A DNA stretch of 64,000 nt, from NCBI GenBank assembly GCA_033807695.1, contig CM066307.1, positions 3,844,001 through 3,908,000 of the forward strand, given 5' to 3'. Below, piece after piece: positions 20,101 through 30,963 of this stretch. The DNA comes from Daedaleopsis sinensis. Lineage: Eukaryota; Basidiomycota; Agaricomycetes; Polyporales; Polyporaceae. Position numbers and translations under genes: made by a program. The stretch's first letter is position 1, and each line of letters starts with the position of its first letter. Below the pieces are notes generated by a model, which saw only the letters and a program-made list of their open reading frames with translations, did no database searches and was not told where the DNA came from.

Positions 20101-21126
20101 ACTAATCAGGAAAAACCTCCCCGTAGAATTGCGAAAATTGCGAAAGAATTATTGGATAATCTGAGAATCTGAGAATCTAACATATTCCGCGGTCCCCCCC
20201 TCGTCCGGTTTATAATTATCATAATTATCGAGAACAAATCGCAAATTCTTGGATCATTGTAGGACATTCTTGCACAATGCACATGCACGCATAGTTGATA
20301 ATGAACGAATCATAGTATTAATGCTTGTATCTAGTCGAAATACAGAGTACTACAACTACAAATTCCTTCGACAGACTCGGAGCGAGTAGGAAAAATTGGA
20401 CTCAACGGCACAGAAGGCGGGGAAGATGGACGGATGCTCACGTCACTACAACATCGACGCTCATGAGCGCTTGAGCGCTCATGCTTCCTAAACGGACAAA
20501 CTGTCAGCACAGCAATCAAACGACACACTAGGAGAGACACTGACCTATGATTAGCACGGCTCCAGAATGCGCACAGTGGATGCAAAACGAGGCCTCCCTG
20601 CACATGAGAACGATGGTCCGAGCATCAAACCACAGTTCCAGTTCCGGGCGGCACTTGACCGTCCCACTGAGCGACATCGGAGCGTGTGTGGCACACAGTG
20701 CGTGGCTATTCACCCACCAGCATATCATGACGCTAAGTCCATCATCAGCTCTTGGTCTCGGTGTATGCACGTCTGCCGGAATGCGACATCCGAGAGGAGG
20801 AGGGACATTAGAATGGGGATGTGGCAGGTCACAGAAAATGCACATACCAGTACGGTGTCTTCGCCCTGTTTGTGAGGTGGTTGTGTTGTCCAATGTGGAC
20901 AGTCGATGAGAGTCGGTGTCGGGCGCGGGGGCTGGTTACATACAGGACATATTAGCTATCATCAAGCGGTGACGATGGCCACTGCCGGACGACAACCTAG
21001 CTCGGGCAGAAGTACTATTTAACCCCGTCTAAGAACCGTGGGTGCCAGAGGTCCGGCCGGCGTCGGTGTTCTCTGTTTTGGGATCCCTAACACTATGTCG
21101 CCCACGTCTTTCCCTCCACCGTGACC
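20101..21126. other. Intergenic region upstream of ERG28
   Basis: About 1 kb. The left end is AT-rich (20110-20330) with simple repeats such as TAATTATCATAATTATC. The right end includes the ERG28 promoter. Opposed ORFs of 120 codons at 20.5-20.9 kb are mutual shadows without recognisable domains. No gene was supported. Confidence 0.4.
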
Positions 21127-21781
21127 ATGACTGTCTTGAATATCCTGGCCCCGTGTAAGCACTTTGTATCTGTGGTCTATGCTACATGGGTACTCACTTA
21201 GTAGAATCGTAGACCTTCCTCAAGCGTCAGGCTGGCTGCCGACGTGGCAATTGATCGCAGCCACAACCGCGCTACTGAACACCGTTTCAAACATGAAGAG
21301 TCTCAATTTCTCGCGACTGCTATACAACGACGCATACGGTATTCATGTCTAGTGTGCACCATGGGTCGTCTCTAACGAACATCTAGTCAACCCTTTGCAG
21401 GCCCGTACTTTCGGCATATGGTCGCTTATGTCAGCAGCTGTACGCTTCTATGCTGCCTATAACATCCACAACAAACAGTGAGCAGAGCCGGACCCAGAAT
21501 TATCCCTCGATGTTGTTTTCTCTGATGCATATTGTATCTGCGCTGCAGGGTCTACGATTTGGCGTTGTTCTCATACCTCTTCGCACTTATACATTTCGGC
21601 CTTGAGATCTTTGTCTTCCGCAGTGTAAAAAGGCAACTCGCCGTTGTCTGCCCTGTCATCGTCTCATGTAAGTCGCAGAACAATGGGTACTCTGCAACCT
21701 AACTGACTCCGTTACATGCTCGTATCAGCTTCATCATTGATCTGGATGTTCCTCCAGTACAACTTCTATGTGAAGGCATGA
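21127..21781 (+). CDS. ERG28: Ergosterol biosynthetic protein 28
   Basis: ER membrane scaffold that tethers the C-4 demethylation enzymes (Erg25, Erg26, Erg27) with Erg6 in sterol synthesis. The ATG at 21127 gives MTVLNILAP, joined across a roughly 50-bp intron to IVDLPQASGWLPTWQLIAAT. Further exons read NPLQARTFGIWSLMSAAVRF, VYDLALFSYLFALIHFGLEI and SSLIWMFLQYNFYVKA before the TGA at 21779-21781. There are five exons and about 141 residues, close to the yeast length of 148. The LQARTFG.W.L.SA..R.Y.AY motif and the four hydrophobic segments are typical of the family. It is a single conserved housekeeping gene, marking the end of the accessory left part of the window. Confidence 0.93.
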
Positions 21782-22228
21782 CTCGCACGTGGATCATCAC
21801 CCTCAGAATGTACCCAGTCCATATGATTAAACCATCTAACATCTTAATTCGTGTCATATTCTGATTCGATTCGTACACCTGGTTGAACGGCTCGTCACTC
21901 CGCCGCATGTAATACGATGTTTGCCAGCTACTCTTGACCGCACCCTTCTTCTACTCACAAACTGACTCACCCCATTCGCAGTTAATTGCCAGAGTCAGTC
22001 TCGCTGAAATGTCGCGACTACGATCAGGCTATCCACGACACGTCATATCCCGTAAGACCGTGCTGCGATATCCCACATGGAACCCCCTACCCTCAGACGA
22101 TGGCCACAATCCATGTTACGACTCGAAGTCTGGCCCAGGAAATCGTTGCCTGCATGTAAAAGATCACTCGTGAACGTCTGCGTGCCCTAACTAGACGGTC
22201 AATGTTGTCGCTGAGCAGTAGATTCAAC

Positions 22229-22615
22229 CATTCTTCAAAATGTGCCGCCGCAGCTATAGACAACTATCGCCTCACCTCGGACCAACGACTCAGAAGGCGC
22301 GGCACGTTCCACGAAACAGGCAACGGGAGCATCGGCCGACAGAGAGTTGGTGCTGAAATCCAACATCAGCTGATAGGCGAGTCACGGAGCGGTAGCGTGC
22401 ACGAGCTCGAGGTTTTCCGCTCGAAGGACATTGTGGTGAACGATCGGCAGACTCACCGTTTAGAAGAGCGGTGGTTAGAACGAACACCACACGGTACGTC
22501 GCGTCACCGGCCAACATTTAATCCTTGGATCGGTCACTCCTCAGCACACGTTCTATGATCTACATTATAGACAATTCCGACATGTCTGCAACTCGATGTT
22601 GAGATCGCCCGGGCT
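22229..22615. repeat. 3' flank of F-box gene 1, repeat copy a
   Basis: This segment (for example GACAGAGAGTTGGTGCTGAA, then CACGGAGCGGTAGCGTGCACGA) recurs at 24868-25232 directly before F-box gene 2's 3' end, and in decayed form at 27238-27450. It defines the edge of a tandemly duplicated unit. Confidence 0.85.
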
Positions 22616-24469
22616 TCAGGCATCAACGACGTCACCCCCGTCGGAGTCGTTGCCCTCGTTCTTCCGGGCCCGTGCTACCCAACGGCCCCGGAACGACCTG
22701 ACCGGCTTCTTGCGGAGGTTGCTGTAACCGTCCGCGCTCGAATCGGGCGGGTGGTAAAGGTCGCGGTCGCAGAGCAAGAGCCACTCGAGCCCGTGCACGC
22801 CCCCTAGGTTGGAAAGCACGTTCGCGGGGTTCAGAGTGCGGTGCCACGGGCTGCAGATCGTCACGCTCTCGAGCGGGACCCCGCGCCGCGCCCTCTCCTC
22901 TGTAGCACGTAGGAGGGGCTTCATGTCGGTGAGGCACCCTGAGGGCGAGACGAGGGAGAGGGTGAGGGTGCGGAGCTGGGGACACGGCGCGGGCGCCGGG
23001 TCTGGGTGTGTGAGCACGCGGACCAGCTGCGAGATGGCTGTGCTGTTCGCGTCTCGGATGAAGAACGTCTGCAGGAGGGGCGCGTGCGTGAGGAAGGCGA
23101 GCAGGTCGAGCCAGCCCCTGTTGGAGAGGGCATAGTGGGAGACATTTATGGAGAGCGTCTCAACCGCGGACAGGTAGCGCAGGTAGTTGCGTCCCGCGAA
23201 TGGTGCGTGAGTGAGCGGAATGCAGAGTTCGATATACCGGTACGCGTTCCGCGCTCGGAGCCTGACATTCCAGTTGTGGCGTAGGAGCTCGACTGTCGTG
23301 AACGCCCCTTGTTGTAGATGTGGATCGCGGATCGGGAGGTCGGAGGGCGCACCCACGAGGGTAACCATGGCATTCTCGCGCACGGACAGCTTCGAGTAGA
23401 GCGCAAACACGTTGTCCATGACAATCCTGAGTTGACGAAGGCGGTTGAGACAGACGGGCTCGGATGCGGTATATGGCGATTCAAGCGGCATATCCCACTG
23501 GTGCGGGAGTAACGTACTACGCACGTCTAGGTCTTCCAAGTTCGGGGTATTAGAGAGGAACAAGAGGAGGTGTTTGAACGATGTCGAGTCAAGACCAGCG
23601 CCGAGTTTATTAACTAGCCGCAATCTTGTAAGTCCTGGGCAAATTCCGACTGGAATGTGCCAATAATATTCGGTCACGATAGTGAGGAACCGGAGACCAG
23701 GGAAACGTCCCGTGAGCATAGGAGGATTATTGCCAGGAGGGTGTGGAAACAGAGGATGTTCACTGCTGTCCCGTTTGATATTCACTTGCAGAGTTAATGA
23801 CGTGATGTGCTGCGAAGAGAGGGTGTCCGCGAGCTTTCGCATATCTTCTAAGCGCGTGACCTTGACGCGCAACGTCTGGACGCGCGGTAGGAGACGACGG
23901 AGCAAGTCCATCTTCCTCTCCCATTTCTTCCCTCGGACTGACGCAGTCACCGTGAGCAGAGCGGACTGAGAGCGCTGTGCAAAGGCGAGCACGGACTTCT
24001 GGTGCAGAGAGATGTTTGACCAAAGCGTCGCGGACCCCAACGCGACAGCACGCCAATGACGGCAGACGTGGGTGGTGGCAATGAGCACGGCGTGGTCCAG
24101 CATGGATTCGGCACTGGCTCCCGGGCGCGTGCAGGCACACTTGAATACATGCGCGAGGATCTCTGCTGGGATTCGGTTGATGGGTGCGCAGTGATTGCCT
24201 ATTGCGCGGACAGTGATGAGTTTCTGGTCCACGGCTCTGAGCTGTAGCATGCATGAGTTGTAATTATAGCGTTGGGCGCATCGCGTCCGACAGATGGGTC
24301 CCACTCACCTCCTGTGGACTGTGGTGGATCCGCCGATGAGCGTTAGTAATGTCTCGACGAGGCTGTAGTGGGCGTACCTGACGCCAAGTCGCGAGTCTTC
24401 GAGCTTCTGCACAACTTCGGCCAATGCCTCCAGCAGTGTAGGAGTCGGGTCGTTGTGCTCAGACTCCAT
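22616..24469 (-). CDS. F-box protein, paralogue 1
   Basis: Two exons, 24469-24309 and 24236-22616 (593 aa if the acceptor at GCTCAG is used). Exon 1 starts MESEHNDPTPTLLEALAEVV. Exon 2 begins with a classic basidiomycete F-box, INRIPAEILAHVFKCACTRP...THVCRHWRAVALGSATLWSN. A long leucine-rich-like region follows (SLTLQVN, LRFLTIVTEYYWHIPVG, LEDLDVRST, PQLRTLTLSLVSPSG). The F-box would bind Skp1 in an SCF ubiquitin ligase and the rest would choose substrates. It lies in a tandem pair with paralogue 2 (unit about 2.62 kb), with a triplicated promoter element about 70 bp upstream. The exon 1/2 junction is uncertain: a phase-0 acceptor at GCTACAG aligns better with the paralogues but lacks a matching donor. 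Confidence 0.85.
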
Positions 24470-24540
24470 GGCAAAGGGAAGGGAAAGATACTGCGTGGTG
24501 GGGTGAGCGTAAGAGGGGCATGAAAGGCTGTGGGCGACAC

Positions 24541-24721
24541 ACAGGCGGTGTATATACTCACAAGTTCGGTGCTGCGGCAGACTTTAACCGTATGGGAGAC
24601 ACACAGGCGGTGTATATACTCACAAGTTCGGTGCTGCGGCAGACTTTAACCGTATGGGAGACACACAGGCGGTGTATATACTCACAAGTTCGGTGCTGCG
24701 GCAGACTTTAACCGTATGGGA
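24541..24721 (-). repeat. 62-bp promoter minisatellite, three units
   Basis: Three near-identical 62-bp units start at 24541, 24603 and 24665. Each holds GGTGTATATACTCACAAG, GTGCTGCGGCAGACTTTAAC and CGTATGGGAG. They sit 70-250 bp upstream of the F-box gene 1 ATG (minus strand), where TATATAC could act as a TATA-like core. A single diverged unit lies in the same place before F-box gene 2. Confidence 0.9.
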
Positions 24722-24867
24722 ACTTTGCAGGATAGCTGCTGCCATAGGTGCTGCAGGAAGGGTCACATTACCTGCCGCAGGAAGATCATCTATAATCATA
24801 ACGTGGCAGCACGCTCACCATACCGGTCACGCTCACCATCCCGGTGAGCGCGAAAGGGCCAAACTTG

Positions 24868-25232
24868 TACCATCGATGCTTCCCACCGACAGAGTTTGAA
24901 GCAAAGGAAATGATCACAAATAGGTTTGCAGCGCTCTTGCGGCGACAGAGAGTTGGTGCTGAAATCCGACATCAGCTGATAGGCGAATCACGGAGCGGTA
25001 GCGTGCACGACTCTGAGCTCGAGGTTTTCCACTGGGAGGAAACTGTACATGTGGTGAGCAATCAGCAGACTCACAGTTTAGTAGAGCGGTGATTAGAACG
25101 AGCACCACACGGTACGTCGCGTACCCGGCCAACATCAAGTTCCTTGACTCGGTCACTCCTCAGCACACATGCTCATCTACACTACAGACAATTCCGATAT
25201 GTCTGCAATTCGATGTCGGGATCACCCAGGCT
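24868..25232. repeat. 3' flank of F-box gene 2, repeat copy b
   Basis: Matches 22229-22615 over most of its length, including CACGGAGCGGTAGCGTGCACGA and the shared stretch ACCACACGGTACGTCGCGT. It ends at the F-box gene 2 stop. Confidence 0.85.
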
Positions 25233-27104
25233 TCACGCATCAACGACGTCGCCCCTATCGCAGTCGTTGCCCTCGTTCTCCCGGGCCCGTGCCACCCATT
25301 GGTGCTGAAACGACCTGACCGCCTTCTCGCGGAAGTCGCTGTAACCGGCGTCCGCGCTCGAATCGGGCGAGTGGTAGAGGTGGCGATCGCAGAGCAGGAG
25401 CCACTGGAGGCCGTGCACGCCCCCCAGGTTGAAGAGGACATTCGCGGGGTTCAGCGTGCGGTGCCGCGGGCTGCAGATCGTCACGCTCTCGAGCGGGACC
25501 CCGCGCCGCGCCCGCTCCTCCATGGCGCGGAGGAGGGGCTTCAGGTCGATGAGACACCCTGAGGGCGAGACGAGCGATAGGGTGAGGGTGCGGAGCTGGG
25601 GACACGGCGCCGGGTCGGGCTGCGTGAGCGCCCGGACGAGCGCGGGGACGACTCTGCTGTTGACGTCGCGGATGTCGAGCGCTTTCAGGAGGGGTGCGTG
25701 TGCGAGGAGGGCGAGAAGGTGGGACCAGATGCTCTTATGAGCGGAGACGTGCCAGGAAACCGTCATGGACAGCGTCTCGACCGTCGACATGTAGTGCGCG
25801 TAGTCTGCGGCACATGCATTGGGCTGCGTGGGGAGTGTGTAGAAGCCGACGAGAGTGCCGAGCTCTAGGTAGCGGTACGCGTTCCGTGCTCGGAACATGA
25901 CCTCCCAGCCACGGTAGAGGAACTCGACTTCCGTGAACGCCCCTGGTTGTAGATGTTGATCACGGTTCTGGAGGAGAGATGGAACCCCGACCAGGGTGAC
26001 CATAGTGTTTTCGCGGACGGACAGCCTTGAGTAGATGGTGAACGCTTGGCCCGTGATGATTGTGAGCTGTCGGAGGCGCGCTAGACAAATCGGCTCGGAC
26101 GCGGTGGATGGAGGTTCCCGGGATCCCAAAAACGGACGCACCGTACGCACTTCCAGGACTTCCAAGTTCGGTGTATTCGAGAGGAGAGACACGAGATGAT
26201 TGAACGCGGCAGGAACAAAGTCATACATTCTGCCGTGAATCAAATGCAAGCTCGTGAGTCCTGGGAAGTGGCCAAATGGAATATGCCAGCAGAGATCGTT
26301 CACGGTTATGTTGAGAGATCGAAGGGAAGGTGTTGAAATCCCCCCGAACATAGGAGGCTCGAGGAGATTGTGCAGAACGTGAACCCTTCCGTCGACCATT
26401 TTGGGATTCACCAGCAGAGTGAGCGACGCGATATGAGGCGAGGAGAGGGTGTCCGCGAGATCGAGCAAGTCCTCTATGCGCGTGACCTTGACGTGCAACG
26501 TCTGTACGCGCGGCAGGAGACGGCGGCGAAGAATGGCCACCTTCCTCTCCCATTTCTTCCCTCGAACCGACACATACACAGTGAGCAGGGAGGTCTGCGA
26601 GCGCCTCGCGAAGGCGAGCGCGGAGCCCCGGTGCAGAGAGATGTGGGACCAAAGTGTCGCGGATCCCAACGCGACAGCACGCCAACGACGGCAGACGTGC
26701 GTGATGTCAATGAGCGTGGCGTGGTCGGGCATGGGCTCTGTACTGGCTCTCGGACGCGTGCAGGCATACTTGATTACATGCACGAGGATCTCTGCTGGGA
26801 TTCGGTTGATGGGTGCGCAGTGATTGCCTACTGCGCGGATAGTGATGAGCGTCTGGTCGACGGCTTTGAGCTGTCGTATGCATGAGTTGTGATTATAGCG
26901 TTGGGCGCATCGCGTCCAGATGGGTCCTACTCACCTCCTGTGGACTGTGGTAGATCCGCCGATAAACGTTAGTGAATAGAAGTCCCCACGAGGCTGTAAG
27001 TGGGCGTACCCGAAGCCAAGTCGCGAGTCTTCAAGCTTCTGCACAAGTTCGGTCAATGCGTAGGCTAGCAGTATGGGTGTCTGGTCGCTGTGTGCAGCAA
27101 CCAT
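25233..27104 (-). CDS. F-box protein, paralogue 2 (possible splice defect)
   Basis: Exon 1 from the ATG at 27104 (MVAAHSDQTPILLAYALTEL) and a long exon 2 ending at 25233. Exon 2 carries the F-box INRIPAEILVHVIKYACTRP...THVCRRWRAVALGSATLWSH and the same leucine-rich-like body as paralogue 1. Both genes diverge visibly along their length, so this is not a very recent copy. The acceptor used in paralogue 1 (CTCAG before AGCC) reads CTCAA here, so the phase-2 junction cannot form in the same way. Either another splice arrangement is used or the N-terminus is compromised. No stop codons were seen in exon 2. The predicted role is as SCF substrate receptor, substrate unknown. Confidence 0.75.
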
Positions 27105-27149
27105 GTCAAAGGGAGCGCGGAAGCAATGAGCACAGGGGGGAGGTCACAA

Positions 27150-27195
27150 ACGGTGTATATACTCACAAAAGTCCGGTGCTGCGGCAGACTGCACG
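27150..27195 (-). promoter_or_regulatory. Single copy of the F-box promoter element
   Basis: CGGTGTATATACTCACAAAA followed by GTGCTGCGGCAGACT, about 50 bp upstream of the F-box gene 2 ATG. It matches one unit of the three-unit array before F-box gene 1, supporting a conserved promoter element. Confidence 0.75.
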
Positions 27196-27237
27196 TGTTG
27201 TAAATGCAGGGGTCACCAGGGCCAAACCTAAACTTTA

Positions 27238-27450
27238 ACCCATCGATGCTTCGGACTTCCCATCGAAAGAATTCGAACCTTGAAAGTGAATGATCGCGAA
27301 TCGGTTTGCAGCGCTCTTACAGCGACCGAGGGTTGTTGCTGAGGACGACATGGGCTGATACGCGAATGACGGAGTGATAGCGTGGACTCTGAGCTCCAGG
27401 GTCTTTCCGCTCGAAGGACATTGTAGTTAGTATTCCACAGGGAAGTGAGA
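27238..27450. repeat. Decayed F-box 3' flank, repeat copy c
   Basis: Resembles 24880-25080 (GGTTTGCAGCGCTCTTACAG, then TGACGGAGTGATAGCGTG) but more diverged. No F-box coding sequence adjoins it on the right, so it marks the lost edge of a third tandem unit. From 27451 to 27823 I see nothing else. Confidence 0.7.
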
Positions 27451-27823
27451 ACATTTTGTATCATACCGGCCAAGTAAATCTCGGGATAACGTCGTGCGCT
27501 GGTAAGCACTAATTTCCTCAGGAGATCGTGACAGACGACGAGAATCCTTCTTAGGGAATCGGAGTCAGCATTGCGCATCACGACGGAATTTACGCTTGTT
27601 CGGCATCCGCATCCTAATATATCTTGTCGCCGCCGACCACGACAGCTCCAAAAGTATTGAGAGACAGTTGCGACATTGGCCGCGACCCCCGTAGAATACA
27701 TGACATTGTGTCCAACTTCTTACTAAACAGTGCTTTGAGCAGATGAACTAGAGACCGCGGTGGAAAGAAAGAGTGCTCGCACCTATCGGCGCGTGAATCA
27801 GCAGGTCATCACGAAGCCTCACA

Positions 27824-28507
27824 TTATCCTCTCGGCCGGTCCAAATCCTCCGGTCCAAAGCTGTCAGGGAGGAGTTCACCGATGCTGGTTTCCTTCACCC
27901 CGCCGTCGCTGACGCCGTCGGCCACGCGCTTCTCGTAGTCGGCGGGGACGAGGAGGATGGGCATGTTCTGAGCACAGAATTCGCGGATGACTTGGCGGCA
28001 CATTCCGCAGGGGGAGATGGCGGACTTGACGTCTCTGGAGAAACAGTACGGGTGAGTCTGGGTAGGCTGATCACGGTGAATGATCGCCTGACGTGACGAC
28101 CGCGAGACCGGTGAAGGATTGTTTTCCCTCGCTCTGTTGCGCAATTGAGAACGAGGATAAGTCAGCGATGCAGACTGCGAGCGTACCACCGCCTTGACGA
28201 ATGCAGTCCGTTCTGCACAAATGGTTCCGCCTACGATGACCGTCAGCTGTGCAGATGGAAATGAGGAAAGTGTTTTACCGTATGACGCGTTCTCAATGTT
28301 GGCCCCTTTGATGATCTCGCCTGTCGTGGTCAAGAGTGCGGCACCGACTCTGAAGTTCGAATAGCGACAATACGCAAACTCCTTCGCTACGCCAATTTCG
28401 ATCAGTAACGAGCACACTGATAAGAAAGACACAACTGTACCTTCAAACGCGGCTTTGATCAGACGTTCTCTGTAGCTTACATCTATCGTCCATGTCGTAA
28501 CCGCCAT
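27824..28507 (-). CDS. Cytidine deaminase
   Basis: Converts cytidine and deoxycytidine to uridine and deoxyuridine in pyrimidine salvage. The ATG at 28507 gives MAVTTWTIDVSYRERLIKAA. Then come AYCRYSNFRVGAALLTTTGE and IIKGANIENASYG (substrate-binding region), and the zinc site, split by an intron: TICAERTAFVKA (Cys and catalytic Glu) and SPCGMCRQVIREFC (two Cys). This is the homotetrameric CDA pattern. There are four or five exons with short introns. The C-terminus ends LLPDSFGPEDL..., the usual CDA tail. It is head to head with ATP synthase subunit g across 252 bp. Confidence 0.93.
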   Translation of the reverse strand: MAVTTWTIDVSYRERLIKAAFEGTVVSFLSVCSLLIEIGVAKEFAYCRYSNFRVGAALLTTTGEIIKGANIENASYGKTLSSFPSAQLTVIVGGTICAERTAFVKAVVRSQSASLTYPRSQLRNRARENNPSPVSRSSRQAIIHRDQPTQTHPYCFSRDVKSAISPCGMCRQVIREFCAQNMPILLVPADYEKRVADGVSDGGVKETSIGELLPDSFGPEDLDRPRG

Positions 28508-28759
28508 AATAGCAACAAGGAAGACGATCGTCGAACGTGACGCGTGAGGATGAAAGTTACAAGCAAAAGGAACTCCGAGATCAGGCGCCCAGTGTTCAGT
28601 ACTCAGTAAGCGCTTTGAGCGGGCCGTATCGGAATGAGCCGAGGCGTGGGTAAAAAGAAAGTCGGGAAAGCTCGTCACTGTCTCCGCCGACGGACTCGCT
28701 CATCTCACCAGCGACCAGCACCTCATCCCCATCCCCCTCCTCCCCGCACCCTCGAAGCC
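28508..28759. promoter_or_regulatory. Bidirectional promoter, cytidine deaminase / ATP synthase g
   Basis: Only 252 bp separate the two divergent start codons, so both promoters and 5' leaders share it. There is no obvious TATA box. Pyrimidine-rich sequence (CCCCATCCCCCTCCTCCC) lies just before the ATG at 28760. Confidence 0.6.
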
Positions 28760-29474
28760 ATGGTGCGCCCCCTCTCCGCCCGCCTGGCGCAGGCTGCTCG
28801 CCCCCGCCGCGTCCCCCAGTCCCACCCTCGTTTGCAACAGCAACGCTTCGCCTCGTCGACCCCCAGCACCGAGGAGATACAGAAAAAGGCCCAGGACGCC
28901 CTCAGCGCCGCGCAGAAGGGGCTCGGGCAGGCGGTGGAGACTGGAAAGAAGCTTCTTGGGCCTGTGGGCGAGAAGGCGGCGACCATGCTCGGATGTACGT
29001 GTTTCTTGCGTCGCGTGTCGTTGTCGTTGCGTGTCGTTGCTGGCCGCGAAAGCAGCGAGTGACGAGTCGCGTCGGCCGGAGCCCCGTCTCCCTAGCATAT
29101 ATGCATGAGCTTACCCTCTTTTTATGACCCTCCGTGGCTGGCTTGTAGCGTACCGTGAGCCCCTGGCATACAACTTTGCCGTGTTCCGGGAGGTGCTCAA
29201 GCAGGTCTACATCGCGGAGCGCCTCCAGCCCCCTCCGGTGTCGGCCTTCTCCTCCGTCTACTCGTCGCTCTGGGCACAGGCTCGCAACCCGCAATACTGG
29301 CGCAATCTCCTTCGGTCAGGCGACCTGACCAAGGTCGGGATCTACGCCGTCGAGGCATACGGTATCTTCAAGGTATGTCTCCGTCGTCCATGCCCGGGAG
29401 TCAGCTCACCGTTGGCTGTAGATTGGGGAGATTATTGGCCGCAGAAGCCTTGTAGGGTACAACATCCAATAGAT
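28760..29474 (+). CDS. ATP20: Mitochondrial ATP synthase subunit g
   Basis: Small membrane subunit of the F1Fo ATP synthase that supports dimerisation and cristae shape. The ATG at 28760 gives MVRPLSARLAQAARPRR, an Arg-rich presequence, then STEEIQKKAQDALSAAQKGL. A second exon reads YREPLAYNFAVFREVLKQVY, the Mito_G core, and VGIYAVEAYGIFK, with IGEIIGRRSLVGY in the last exon. The GxxxG-like membrane segment is expected in the C-terminal part. There are three exons joined in phase and about 170 residues. Confidence 0.9.
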
Positions 29475-30963
29475 CTCGAGCACCCGCACCCGTTGAACAT
29501 GTAGATCCGCCTTAATAGGACTTTGTATCCTGGTCACAACGCGTGCTGCGTTAATATGGTGATATGCATCGTCGCTTTCTTTAGACCTTCATTTCCTGGT
29601 CTCTGCTGCGCGTGCGTAAGTTAACGCTGTTGTGGAGAGAGCAATCGCTGGCACTCCGTACGTTGATTTCTCGTATTCCCGTGGACCTCATTGACAAGTC
29701 TTGGTCGCAGCGCGGTCAAGCCACAATAGCAGTTGCTGCTCATCATCACAACGTAAGTGTGTCTTCGATGTTGCAGTCTGTCGACGTCGACGTGCAGCAA
29801 CGCGATTCTGTAAAATACACCGTACTCCCCATTCCGTGCCACGGCTCTTACTGCCATGGCACCTCTTCCATATCGTAGCATTGCCCATCCCTATACGCTC
29901 TGTTAAAACGCCTTTCGCATACAACGTCCTTCTCCGGGCTCTTGAAACTCTGCCACTAGCAAAGCTCATTGGGAGTGTTAGGTACGCGTTGTTGCTTCAC
30001 TCCAAAGACATTACTATGCTGACCACCGCCGTGCGTAATTCACAGTTCCCAGGAGGTGTGTAGAGAGCTCATCCATGCGCCATTATTGGCGATGTCGTTC
30101 CTCCTTCGATTACCACAGACAGAACAGGCAAAACCCTCCATTCGCACACTCACAAGCTTGCGCCTGACCCACGCATTCGACGCTTCGTATAGCCTCCGTC
30201 TCCTCCTTCGTTCGTGATAATGTACACCCCCAGTTCGAAGGTCTGGAGGCACGCTCTCGATCGGTCTCACGCAGGGGGACACCAGACCGTGTCTTCGTCA
30301 AGTCACCATTGTCATCGAGGGGGGACGCGCCGTATTCTAGGCTCTGTCTAGTAGGACACCGGTGCTTCTCTGATTCACTGCCGACTTACTATCGCGAACC
30401 TCATCCACGCTCACCGAAGTTGAAATTTCGGCACAAGTACTCGAAGATCCTGCCCCACGCCCGTTAAGGGATCCGCTTGATACACCTCCTCTCCCTTCCC
30501 TACTCTTGAGCGAATCGCACACTGTGCGCGGTATCCGTCTTCGGTCGAGACGCTATCATCCACTTTGGCTTGCCGCATTTCTCCCGGAGCATCGTCAACC
30601 TGGCCCAAGCTGCGCGCTCTCCTCGAACGCGTTATCTTCCTCATTGCTCAAGCACCTCTACATTCTGGGACGTCTACGGCACCGTCGATACGGCGTACGC
30701 GCTCCGACGCGACTCGGACGAAGTGAATGGCGTAGGGCTCTGAACCAGCGTCAGAGTTTGGTTCACTCACTCTCAAAGACAGGCATTGCAGAGACGTGTC
30801 CGTCGTGTGATGAACACTGGCAGCACAGTGTGCATCGTGCGCCAGCCCTTCCTAAAGATTCTCCGTCAAACGTGAATACTACAGATTATCTCTTGGTTGC
30901 TGATTTGCATGACGACGTCCGTACTCCTCATATTCTTCTTCACTTTCGGCACGTTCCATAGGA
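29475..30963. other. Intergenic, no gene supported
   Basis: About 1.5 kb with scattered ORFs up to 151 codons on both strands. The longest (30506-30961, plus) has no recognised motif and biased low-complexity Arg/Ser/Leu content. A decayed gene is possible. Confidence 0.4.
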
